From contig JANXVP010000444.1 in assembly GCA_025351615.1 (NCBI GenBank), positions 1 to 5,929 of the forward strand: a stretch of DNA of 5,929 nt. The letters run 5' to 3'. The position numbers were made by a program, and so were the translations under genes. The notes under the pieces were generated by a model. That model was not told where the DNA came from. It ran no database searches and saw nothing but the letters and a program-made list of their open reading frames with translations. The stretch's first letter is position 1. Every line of letters begins with the position of its first letter. The stretch is from Ramlibacter sp. GTDB lineage: Bacteria; Pseudomonadota; Gammaproteobacteria; Burkholderiales; Burkholderiaceae_C. This document shows positions 1-5,545 of the stretch, one piece after another.

Positions 1-314
1 GGAATCTCGGCGATCGCCACTGCGGTGCAGCAGGAGGCGCAAACGCCGCAAGCATGGCTCGAGTCGGGAAGCTGCTTGCCGGCATCTGGCGTTGTGTTCA
101 TTCCGGACTGGGCCAAGTGGCTGTGCATGGGATGGTCGTGGCCCTCAAGGCCAGTCGAGCCCTGGTACTCATGATGCCCAATCGGAGCGCCTGAAACATG
201 GGCCGCTGCATGTGCATCGTCAACACCGCAAAAGAGCATGGACGCAGCCGCAAGGCCCTGCAGCGGGACTGCGGCCATCAGCAGGCAAAGTAGAAAAAGA
301 CGGATCCGGGACAT
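1..314 (-). CDS. Partial exported Cys/His-rich protein, probable metal-binding (3' end beyond window)
   Basis: The open frame runs from ATG at 314 off the left edge, giving 104 whole codons with no stop. The N-terminus looks like a signal peptide: Arg at residues 3 and 5, a hydrophobic core at about 6-18 (LFLLCLLMAAVPL), and a likely signal peptidase I site near Ala22-Ala24. The mature part is rich in His (35, 39, 47, 48, 59, 61, 64, 66, 87). It also carries a Cys cluster, CX2CX2CC (C89, C92, C95, C96), followed by a hydrophobic stretch. This composition resembles small periplasmic proteins found near metal-resistance genes in Burkholderiales (CzcI-like or similar), but I cannot name the family, and metal binding is inferred from the residues only. 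There is no strong ribosome binding site; the predicted promoter would start the mRNA almost at the ATG. An open frame on the opposite strand (92-385) has low-complexity content and is taken to be a shadow. Without the C-terminus the length cannot be judged. Confidence 0.7.
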   Translation of the reverse strand, partial: MSRIRLFLLCLLMAAVPLQGLAAASMLFCGVDDAHAAAHVSGAPIGHHEYQGSTGLEGHDHPMHSHLAQSGMNTTPDAGKQLPDSSHACGVCASCCTAVAIAEI

Positions 315-322
315 CAGGACCG

Positions 323-351
323 AGTTTAGCGAGTCCGGGATTTCCTGACAA
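323..351 (-). promoter_or_regulatory. Sigma70-like promoter for the Cys/His-rich protein
   Basis: Read on the minus strand, TTGTCA (346-351; 5 of 6 matches to TTGACA) is followed by exactly 17 nt and then TAAACT (323-328; 4 of 6 matches to TATAAT). Transcription would start near 316, only about two bases before the ATG at 314, which would make a leaderless or almost leaderless mRNA. The -35 box lies directly at the end of the terminator that follows tRNA-Val. This is prediction from sequence only. Confidence 0.45.
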
Positions 352-371
352 AAACGAGGCCGAAAGGCCCT
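350..371 (-). terminator. Intrinsic terminator after tRNA-Val
   Basis: On the minus strand a GC stem, GGGCC (366-370) pairing with GGCCT (357-361, one G-U pair), closes a four-base TTTC loop (362-365). A run of five T (350-354) follows two bases later. It sits about 30 nt beyond the tRNA 3' end, as expected for a tRNA transcription unit. A second possible hairpin with an AAAAGT/ACTTTT stem and a CCCCGGGG centre lies between it and the tRNA (about 375-402). Confidence 0.6.
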
Positions 372-400
372 GTAAAAAGTCGTAAGCCCCGGGGAACTTT

Positions 401-475
401 TGGTGGGTGATGCAGGGTTTGAACCTGCGACCCCTGCCGTGTGAAGGCAGTGCTCTACCGCTGAGCTAATCACCC
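401..475 (-). tRNA. tRNA-Val(CAC)
   Basis: The minus strand folds as a complete cloverleaf. The 7-bp acceptor stem is GGGTGAT (469-475) with ATCACCC (405-411), then discriminator A (404) and an encoded CCA (401-403). The D-arm contains AGCTC...GAGC. The anticodon stem CTGCC/GGCAG encloses the loop TTCACAC, so the anticodon is CAC, which reads the valine codon GTG. The T-arm has the standard GGTTCAAACC core. Length is 75 nt with CCA. It lies 28 nt downstream of dnaQ on the same strand, so it may be made partly by read-through from dnaQ. The E. coli dnaQ gene is also followed by a tRNA gene (aspV), though for a different amino acid. Confidence 0.96.
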
Positions 476-503
476 GATTTTCCTGTTACAGGAACGCCCA
501 TAA

Positions 504-1223
504 TTATGCCACAGGCTGGGCCAGCCTCCAGAGCGTGCGGCCGCCGCTGGCCTTGTCCAACTGCTTCAAAACATCCTCGTGGGCGGCGCTTTCCTGGTCG
601 CTGGCCAACAGCACGGGCAGCGTGAATTGCGTCAGGTCGACCCGCGTGGCGATGCCGCCCATCGCGTCGTGTGCGCCGACGTCGATCAGCAGCGCGTCCT
701 GGCCGCGCGTGAGGTTGATGTATACGTCCGCGAGCAACTCCGCATCCAGCAGTGCACCGTGCAGTGTGCGGCTGGAATTATCGACGCCGAGCCGGCTGCA
801 AAGCGCGTCCAGGCTGTTGCGTTTGCCGGGATACATTTCCTTGGCCATCGCCAGCGTATCCGTCACGCGGGCGGCGACGGACCTGAACGCCGCGCGGCCG
901 ATCAACTCCAGTTCCCGGTCCAGAAAGGCGACGTCGAAGTCCGCGTTATGGATGATGACCTCGGCGCCGTGCAGGTACTCCATCAATTCGTCGGCAACCG
1001 CCGCGAACTTCGGTTTGTCTCGCAGGAATTCGTTGCTGATGCCGTGCACCTTGAGCGCATCTTCGTGGCTGTCGCGTTCCGGGTTCAGGTAAAAGTGGCG
1101 GTTGTTGCCGGTCAGCTTGCGGGCGACGAGTTCGACGCAGCCGATCTCGATGATGCGGTCGCCGCCTTCCGCGGACAGGCCGGTGGTTTCGGTGTCGAGG
1201 ACGATCTGGCGCATCGTCGGCAT
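504..1223 (-). CDS. dnaQ: DNA polymerase III epsilon subunit (3'-5' proofreading exonuclease)
   Basis: DnaQ removes misinserted nucleotides within the Pol III core, bound to the alpha subunit. The 239-aa length is close to the 243 aa of E. coli. The N-terminal DEDDh exonuclease domain is complete: ExoI DTETTG with D10 and E12, ExoII HNADFD ending in D97, and ExoIII LHGALLDA with H155 and D160. After it, QDALLI (175-180) fits the clamp-binding pattern (Q-x-x-L-x-hydrophobic). The last ~40 residues (LPVLLASDQE...AAHEDVL...GGRTLWR) match the tail that binds the PHP domain of alpha. The start at ATG 1223 is chosen because GGGAG (1234-1238) precedes it and D10 falls where expected; ATG at residue 4 has no such site. 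The gene is divergent from the dehydrogenase, with 35 nt between starts, and tRNA-Val follows. The usual neighbour rnhA is not present in this window. Confidence 0.95.
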   Translation of the reverse strand: MPTMRQIVLDTETTGLSAEGGDRIIEIGCVELVARKLTGNNRHFYLNPERDSHEDALKVHGISNEFLRDKPKFAAVADELMEYLHGAEVIIHNADFDVAFLDRELELIGRAAFRSVAARVTDTLAMAKEMYPGKRNSLDALCSRLGVDNSSRTLHGALLDAELLADVYINLTRGQDALLIDVGAHDAMGGIATRVDLTQFTLPVLLASDQESAAHEDVLKQLDKASGGRTLWRLAQPVA

Positions 1224-1244
1224 TATGCTTGAGCTCCCAGATAC

Positions 1245-1251
1245 AAGGAGG
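1245..1251 (+). promoter_or_regulatory. Strong ribosome binding site that sets the dehydrogenase start
   Basis: AAGGAGG, an essentially perfect Shine-Dalgarno sequence, stands 7 nt before the ATG at 1259. It favours that ATG over the in-frame TTG at 1229, which would add ten residues not typical of this family. Confidence 0.85.
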
Positions 1252-1258
1252 CACCCGC

Positions 1259-2014
1259 ATGTTTCAACTCACTGGCAAGGTGGCCCTGGTCACCGGCGGC
1301 AATGGCGGCATCGGCCTTGCAATGGCCAGGGGACTCGCGCGTGCCGGCGCGACTGTGGTGATCAGCGGCCGGGATGCGGGCAAGTCGGCTGCGGCCGTCG
1401 CGGCGCTGGCCGCTGAGGGATTGCAGGCGCAGGCGATCGAAGCCGACGTCACCGACGAAGCCGCCGTGTCACGTCTGTTCGACGCAGTCCTGCAACGACA
1501 CGGCTCGCTGGACATGCTGGTGAACAACGCGGGCACCAGCGTGCGAAAGCAGCCGCAGGACCTCAGCCTGGCCGAATGGCACACCGTCATCGACACCAAC
1601 CTCACCAGTGCCTTCCTGTGCGCGCGCGCTGCATATGCACCGATGCGGCAGGCCGGCGCCGGGAAGATCATCAACATCGGTTCCATGCTGTCCATCCTCG
1701 GTGCGCCCTATGCGTCGGCCTACGGCGCCAGCAAGGGCGGCGTGGTGCAGTTGACCCGCTCGCTGGCCACGGCCTGGGCCGCCGACAACATCCAGGTCAA
1801 CGCGGTGCTTCCGGGCTGGATCGATACGGCGCTGACACGCAAAGCGCGCGAGCAGGTGCCAGGGCTGTACGAAAGGGTGTTGGGCCGCACGCCGGCTGCC
1901 CGTTGGGGCGAGCCAGCTGATCTGGCCGGAATCGCCGTCTTCCTCGCCAGCAGCGGCTCCGACTTCATCACCGGGACCGCGATTCCGGTCGACGGGGGCT
2001 ACTCGATTGCGTAG
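1259..2014 (+). CDS. Short-chain dehydrogenase/reductase (classical SDR, NAD(P)-dependent)
   Basis: A complete 251-aa classical SDR of normal family length. Visible motifs are the cofactor-binding TGGNGGIG (12-19), the acidic D63 before VT, NNAG (89-92), and the active-site set N114, S142, Y155 and K159 (YGASK). PGW follows at 185-187, and the usual C-terminal PVDGG stands near 244-248. Such enzymes reduce a carbonyl or oxidise an alcohol using NAD(P)H or NAD(P)+ in the cytoplasm. Overall it looks like the gluconate 5-dehydrogenase / 2-deoxy-gluconate 3-dehydrogenase / 3-oxoacyl-ACP reductase-like group. The substrate cannot be read from sequence, and it lacks an operon partner that would hint at one. 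It stands alone on the plus strand between dnaQ and the isc operon, so its transcription must begin within or next to the dnaQ 5' end. Confidence 0.92.
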   Translation: MFQLTGKVALVTGGNGGIGLAMARGLARAGATVVISGRDAGKSAAAVAALAAEGLQAQAIEADVTDEAAVSRLFDAVLQRHGSLDMLVNNAGTSVRKQPQDLSLAEWHTVIDTNLTSAFLCARAAYAPMRQAGAGKIINIGSMLSILGAPYASAYGASKGGVVQLTRSLATAWAADNIQVNAVLPGWIDTALTRKAREQVPGLYERVLGRTPAARWGEPADLAGIAVFLASSGSDFITGTAIPVDGGYSIA

Positions 2015-2016
2015 CC

Positions 2017-2029
2017 AGGCAAGCTGCCT
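2017..2029. terminator. Weak hairpin between the convergent SDR and fdx genes
   Basis: AGGCA (2017-2021), a three-base loop, and TGCCT (2025-2029) form a perfect 5-bp hairpin in the 14-nt gap between the two stop codons. On the plus strand a short ATTTT follows only after some spacing (about 2035-2039), and there is no good T-run on the minus side. It may act as a weak shared terminator, but the evidence is thin. Confidence 0.35.
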
Positions 2030-2367
2030 CAGTGATTTTCCTTGGCGTGGTTGATCGAGTACTTCGGGATCTCCACCACCACGTCTTTTTGCGCCAGGAT
2101 TGCCTGGCATGACAGGCGCGAGTTGGGCTCCAGCCCCCACGCGCGGTCCAGCAGGTCCTCTTCGTTCTCGTCCATCTCGTTGAGCGAGGCAAAGCCTTCG
2201 CGCACGACCACATGGCAGGTCGTGCAGGCACAGCTCATGTCGCATGCGTGCTCGATGTTGATGTGGTTTTCCAGCAGCGCCTCGCAGATCGACGTCCCCG
2301 TCGACGCCTCGATTTCGGCGCCTGCAGGGCAATACCCCGGGTGCGGCAGGATGCGGATGATGGGCAT
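2029..2367 (-). CDS. fdx: [2Fe-2S] ferredoxin of the ISC system
   Basis: Adrenodoxin-type ferredoxin that delivers electrons for Fe-S cluster assembly on IscU. The 112-aa sequence carries the ligands C42, C48, C51 (ACDMSCACTTC, residues 41-51) and C87 (RLSCQA). The extra non-ligand C46 and the segments REGF, DKAWGLEP-like (DRAWGLEP) and VVVEIPKYSINHA strongly match E. coli Fdx. It is the last gene of the operon here: it starts 15 nt after hscA stops and ends 14 nt from the stop of the convergent dehydrogenase. No clear Shine-Dalgarno sequence precedes the ATG, so translation may depend on coupling to hscA. If so, the frameshift in hscA could also lower Fdx output. Confidence 0.96.
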   Translation of the reverse strand: MPIIRILPHPGYCPAGAEIEASTGTSICEALLENHINIEHACDMSCACTTCHVVVREGFASLNEMDENEEDLLDRAWGLEPNSRLSCQAILAQKDVVVEIPKYSINHAKENH

Positions 2368-2382
2368 GTTGTAGTCGTTGTT

Positions 2383-4195
2383 CTAGAGAGATTCCACGTT
2401 CCGGCCGGAGAGCGCTTGCTGGATGCTGTGGTTCATGCGTTCGGCGGCGAAGGCTTCCGTGCCCCCGGCCAGTGCCTGGGTGGCGGCCTCGATCGCAGCG
2501 GCGTCCTCGCTGCCGGCCGCGACACCACGCAGCTGGTTCATCAACGCGGCAATGTTCTCGCGCTCGTCAGCGCTGAGCAAGTCGCCATCCGCATCCATCG
2601 CGCTGTGCGTGGCAATCAGCATCCGGTCGGCATCGACACGGGCCTGCGCCAGCGCCCTGGCCCGCATGTCCTGCCCGGCGGTCGAAAAACTGTCTTGCAG
2701 CATTTTGGCGATCTGCTCGTCCGACAGGCCATACGACGGCTTGACGTCGATGCGCGCTTCGACGCCACTGCCCTGCTCCTTCGCGCTGACGCTCAACAAT
2801 CCGTCCGCGTCAACGGTGAACGTCACCCGGATCCGCGCCGCGCCGGCTGCCATCGGCGGGATGCCGCGCCAATGCAGTCTGGCCATCCTTGTAGGTCGTA
2901 AAGTCCTGCGCCTTGGCCGTGGGAATGGTTTCGTTGCGCGGCACGATGCGTTCCACCAGGCCACCCATGGTTTCGATGCCCAGCGAGAGCGGGATCACAT
3001 CGAGCAGCAACAGGTCGCCGCCGGGCTCGTTGCCGGCCAGCAGGTTGGCCTGGATCGCCGCGCCCAACGCCACGACTTCATCGGGGTTGAGGTTATTCAA
3101 CGGAGAGCGCCCAAAAAATTCAGCCACCGCACGCTGCACCTGGGGCATGCGCGTGGACCCGCCCACCATCACCACACCCTTCACTTCGTCTTTCGACAGC
3201 TTCGCATCGCGCAAGGCCTTGCGCACAGCGCCCATGGTGCGGGCGGTCAAATCTGCGCTGAGCGCTTCGAAGTCGCTTCGTTCGACGACCAGGTCCGCGG
3301 CGCCCTGCTCCAGCTTCAGCGCAACAGGCGTGTGCTGCGACGTGGACAGCGATTCCTTGGCGACTCTCGCCGTCATCGTGATGACCGCCTTGTCCCCGGG
3401 CGTCCGCGCCTCCAGGCCGGCACGCTGCAGCATCCATGCGGCCAGTGCCCGGTCGTAATCGTCGCCGCCCAGCGCCGAATCGCCACCGGTCGCAATCACT
3501 TCGAACACACCGCGGGTCAGTCGCAGGATCGAGATGTCGAACGTGCCGCCGCCCAGGTCGTACACCGCATAGACGCCCTCGCTGCCGTTGTCCAGTCCAT
3601 AGGCGATTGCGGCCGCCGTCGGCTCGTTGATCAGCCGAAGCACGTTGATGCCGGCGAGCCTCGCCGCGTCCTTGGTGGCCTGCCGCTGGGCATCGTCGAA
3701 GTACGCAGGCACCGTGATCACGGCGCCGTACAGGTCGTCGTCGAAGGAGTCTTCGGCGCGATACCGCAGGGTCGCCAGGATCTCCGCGCTGATCTCGACC
3801 GGCGACTTTTCTCCGGCGCGGGTCATGAGCGTCACCATTCCCGAAGCCTCGGAAGCCGCTCCAGCGGGCTCGACGAACTGGTAAGGCAGCTTCTCGCGGT
3901 TGCCGATGTCGGCCAGGCCGCGCCCCATGAAGCGCTTCACCGACGCGATCGTGTTGCGCGCGTCATGCGCCTGGGCTGCCTGCGCTTCGTAGCCGATCTC
4001 GCGTGCGTCGTTTTCCAGGTAACGCACGACCGACGGAAGGATCGCGCGTCCCTGCGAATCGGGCAGGCACTCGGCCACGCCGTTGCGGACCGCGGCCACC
4101 AGCGAGTGGGTGGTGCCGAGGTCGATGCCCACCGCAATCCGCCGCTGGTGCGGGTCGGGCGAATAGCCGGGCTCTGAAATCTGAAGCAATGCCAT
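2383..4195 (-). pseudogene. hscA: Hsp70-type Fe-S chaperone HscA, broken by an internal ~68-nt deletion and frameshift
   Basis: HscA is the specialised Hsp70 ATPase that, with HscB, binds IscU at LPPVK and promotes cluster transfer. The first frame (start 4195) gives an intact ATPase domain: GIDLGTT (23-29), INEPTAAA (189-196), DLGGGTFD (213-220), VGGSTR (344-349). The linker DVIPLSLG (399-406) follows. Homology stops at residue 442 (DGQTAL, codon 2870-2872). It resumes one base later in another frame at [17 protein letters not shown] (from 2868), then runs through the C-terminal lid to TAG at 2383. E. coli HscA has 23 residues between these two points; here there is one base, so about 68 nt are missing from the beta substrate-binding domain. 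As read, the product would be 461 aa with 19 foreign residues at its end (stop just before 2810) and no lid. The start is 1 nt past the hscB stop. An assembly error is a real alternative. Confidence 0.88.
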
Positions 4196-4196
4196 A

Positions 4197-4742
4197 TCAG
4201 CGGGGGCGGTCCATGGATTGGGTGTCGAACTGCTCGAAGCGCGCTTCGACGTCGTCGGCGAAACGCTCGATGAACATCAGCGCCCTGACCTGGCACGCCG
4301 CGGCGGGCGCATCGGCAGATGCGTCCAGCTGCGCCTCCATCTGCGCGAGTGTGTCCGAGCGGGCAGCTGTGAGCTGCGTCACCAGGCTGTCAAGGTCGCC
4401 TTCGCTGCGGGCATCGTCCAGCGCTTCGCGCCAGGCCATCTGTTCCAGCAGAAAGGCCGAAGGCATCGCTGTATTGGTCTCGGCGTTGATTGGAGCGCCT
4501 CTTCGCTCGCACAGGTAGGCTGCGCGCTGCAGTGGATCGCGCAGGCGCCGGTAGGCCTCGTTGACGCGGACCGACCATTGCATCGCAACGCGCTGGGCCG
4601 ACGGGCCCTGTGCGGCGAACTTGTCCGGGTGCACCTCGCGCTGCAGTTCTTTCCAGCGCTCGTCGATTGCCGCGTTGTCCTGCACGAACTGTTCGGGCAG
4701 CCTGAACAGTTCGAAATCGCTGGAATTGAGGTTGAGCTTCAT
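4197..4742 (-). CDS. hscB: Fe-S J-type co-chaperone HscB
   Basis: HscB brings IscU to HscA and stimulates HscA ATPase activity. The 181-aa protein (E. coli form 171 aa) has an N-terminal J domain with the HPD motif at 38-40 (EVHPDKF) and the family signature [22 protein letters not shown] (about 71-92). The C-terminal domain has [12 protein letters not shown] (about 106-117) and forms the three-helix IscU-binding part. The gene lies in standard order after iscA and its TGA is separated from the hscA ATG by a single base, so the two are translationally coupled. No Shine-Dalgarno sequence precedes the ATG. Instead a U-rich run from an intrinsic terminator ends 9 nt before it. All landmarks are intact. 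Confidence 0.95.
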   Translation of the reverse strand: MKLNLNSSDFELFRLPEQFVQDNAAIDERWKELQREVHPDKFAAQGPSAQRVAMQWSVRVNEAYRRLRDPLQRAAYLCERRGAPINAETNTAMPSAFLLEQMAWREALDDARSEGDLDSLVTQLTAARSDTLAQMEAQLDASADAPAAACQVRALMFIERFADDVEARFEQFDTQSMDRPR

Positions 4743-4750
4743 GGCTTGCG

Positions 4751-4787
4751 TAAAAAAACCGCCGTTGACGAAACCAGGCGGTTTTTG
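4751..4787 (-). terminator. Intrinsic terminator/attenuator inside the isc operon, before hscB
   Basis: In the 61-nt gap between iscA and hscB, AAAAACCGCC (4777-4786 read on the minus strand) pairs perfectly with GGCGGTTTTT (4754-4763), a 10-bp stem with a 13-nt loop. On the minus strand the stem is followed by T to give seven T in a row (4752-4758). Being symmetrical, it could also stop transcription on the plus strand. Its place suggests that only part of the iscSUA transcription continues into hscBA-fdx. Whether it acts as a terminator, an RNA-processing site or a stabiliser of the upstream mRNA cannot be told from sequence. Confidence 0.75.
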
Positions 4788-4803
4788 CTGGCGGGACGCG
4801 GCT

Positions 4804-5127
4804 TCAGACCCGGAAGCTCTCGCCGCAACCGCAGCGGTCGCGCTCGTTCGGGTTGTTGAACCTGAAACCTTCGTTGAGCCCCTCGCGCACGAAGTCCAGT
4901 TGCGTGCCGTCGATATAAGCCAGGCTTTTCGGATCGATCAGCACCTTCACGCCATGGTCTTCGAACACGACGTCCTCGGGCGCAACTTCATCGACGTATT
5001 CGAGTTTGTAGGCAAGGCCAGAGCAGCCGGTGGTCTTGACGCCAAGCCGCACGCCGACGCCCTTGCCGCGCTTGCCGAGGTAGCGGGTCACGTGGCGCGC
5101 TGCTGCTTCTGTCAGGGAGATTGCCAT
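4804..5127 (-). CDS. iscA: A-type Fe-S carrier protein IscA
   Basis: IscA is an A-type carrier that passes iron or Fe-S clusters to target enzymes. The protein is 107 aa, the exact E. coli length. It has the three conserved cysteines C35 (TTGCSGLAY), C99 and C101 (CGCGESF), and the typical stretches [16 protein letters not shown] and [11 protein letters not shown]. The start at 5127 gives the family N-terminus [10 protein letters not shown]. The gap to iscU is 13 nt, with only a poor ribosome binding site, so coupling to iscU is likely. Nothing is missing. Confidence 0.97.
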   Translation of the reverse strand: MAISLTEAAARHVTRYLGKRGKGVGVRLGVKTTGCSGLAYKLEYVDEVAPEDVVFEDHGVKVLIDPKSLAYIDGTQLDFVREGLNEGFRFNNPNERDRCGCGESFRV

Positions 5128-5140
5128 TGGTGGACCGGAT

Positions 5141-5527
5141 TCAGTGCGTGTGCTTCTTCTTGTAGTCTTCGACTGCCGCCTTGATGGCGTCTTCCGCCAG
5201 GATGGAGCAGTGGATCTTCACCGGCGGCAGCGCCAATTCCTCGGCGATCTGGCTGTTCTTGAGCGCTGCCGCCTGGTCCAGCGTCTTGCCCTTGACCCAT
5301 TCGGTCACCAGCGAACTGGAGGCGATCGCGGAGCCGCAGCCGTAAGTCTTGAAGCGCGCGTCCTCGATCACGCCCGTCGCCGGGTTGACCTTGATCTGCA
5401 GCTTCATCACGTCACCGCAGGCCGGCGCACCGACCATGCCGGTGCCGACGCTCTCGTCGCCCTTGTCGAAGGAGCCGACGTTGCGGGGATTCTCGTAGTG
5501 ATCAACGACTTTTTCGGAATAGGCCAT
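5141..5527 (-). CDS. iscU: Fe-S cluster assembly scaffold IscU
   Basis: IscU is the scaffold on which IscS-derived sulfur and iron form a [2Fe-2S] cluster. The 128-aa protein is near-identical in pattern to E. coli IscU. It shows ligands C37 ([12 protein letters not shown]) with D39, C64 ([13 protein letters not shown]), H106 and C107 ([12 protein letters not shown]), and the chaperone-recognition motif LPPVK at 100-104. There is one extra residue near position 50 relative to E. coli. A good ribosome binding site precedes it, 18 nt after the iscS stop. The intact LPPVK motif implies that HscA/HscB were in use until recently. Confidence 0.98.
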   Translation of the reverse strand: MAYSEKVVDHYENPRNVGSFDKGDESVGTGMVGAPACGDVMKLQIKVNPATGVIEDARFKTYGCGSAIASSSLVTEWVKGKTLDQAAALKNSQIAEELALPPVKIHCSILAEDAIKAAVEDYKKKHTH

Positions 5528-5533
5528 GGCGAT

Positions 5534-5542
5534 ACCTCTTTA
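5534..5542 (-). promoter_or_regulatory. iscU ribosome binding site
   Basis: On the minus strand TAAAGAGGT ends 6 nt before the iscU ATG. It is the clearest Shine-Dalgarno sequence in the isc part of the window; iscA, hscB, hscA and fdx have none as good. That suggests strong independent initiation at the scaffold gene and coupled translation further down. Confidence 0.65.
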
Positions 5543-5545
5543 AAT

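Noticed and set aside
92..385. A 97-codon plus-strand frame at the left end
   Set aside because: It lies opposite the signal-peptide Cys/His-rich frame, which has a far better protein and promoter. It also runs through the terminator and has no protein-like pattern.
1..475. tRNA-Val as an attachment site for a genomic island to its left
   Set aside because: tRNA 3' ends are common insertion sites and the left gene looks accessory. But I saw no repeat of the tRNA 3' end, no integrase and no clear composition change in the 400 nt available.
481..493. 13-bp palindrome TCCTGTTACAGGA between dnaQ and tRNA-Val as an operator or terminator
   Set aside because: The arms are short, no T-run follows on the minus strand, and it does not fit the LexA CTGT-N8-ACAG spacing. 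It may be chance.
513..527. Inverted repeat AGGCTGG/CCAGCCT at the end of dnaQ
   Set aside because: It lies inside the last dnaQ codons and encodes normal residues (RLAQP). The loop is very tight and there is no T-run.
1469..2332. A 287-codon minus-strand frame opposite the dehydrogenase and overlapping fdx
   Set aside because: It covers two well-recognised genes and has Arg/Gly/Pro-rich shadow composition with no motif.
2383..2964. A separate 193-aa gene after a split hscA
   Set aside because: Its first ~32 residues are out-of-frame translation of the hscA upstream part. The homologous part begins exactly at the frameshift and has no start codon or ribosome binding site of its own.
2423..4177. 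A 584-codon open frame on the plus strand opposite hscA
   Set aside because: It is a shadow of the GC-rich hscA codons. It has no ribosome binding site, resembles no known protein, is rich in His/Arg/Gln as antisense frames are, and runs straight over hscA.
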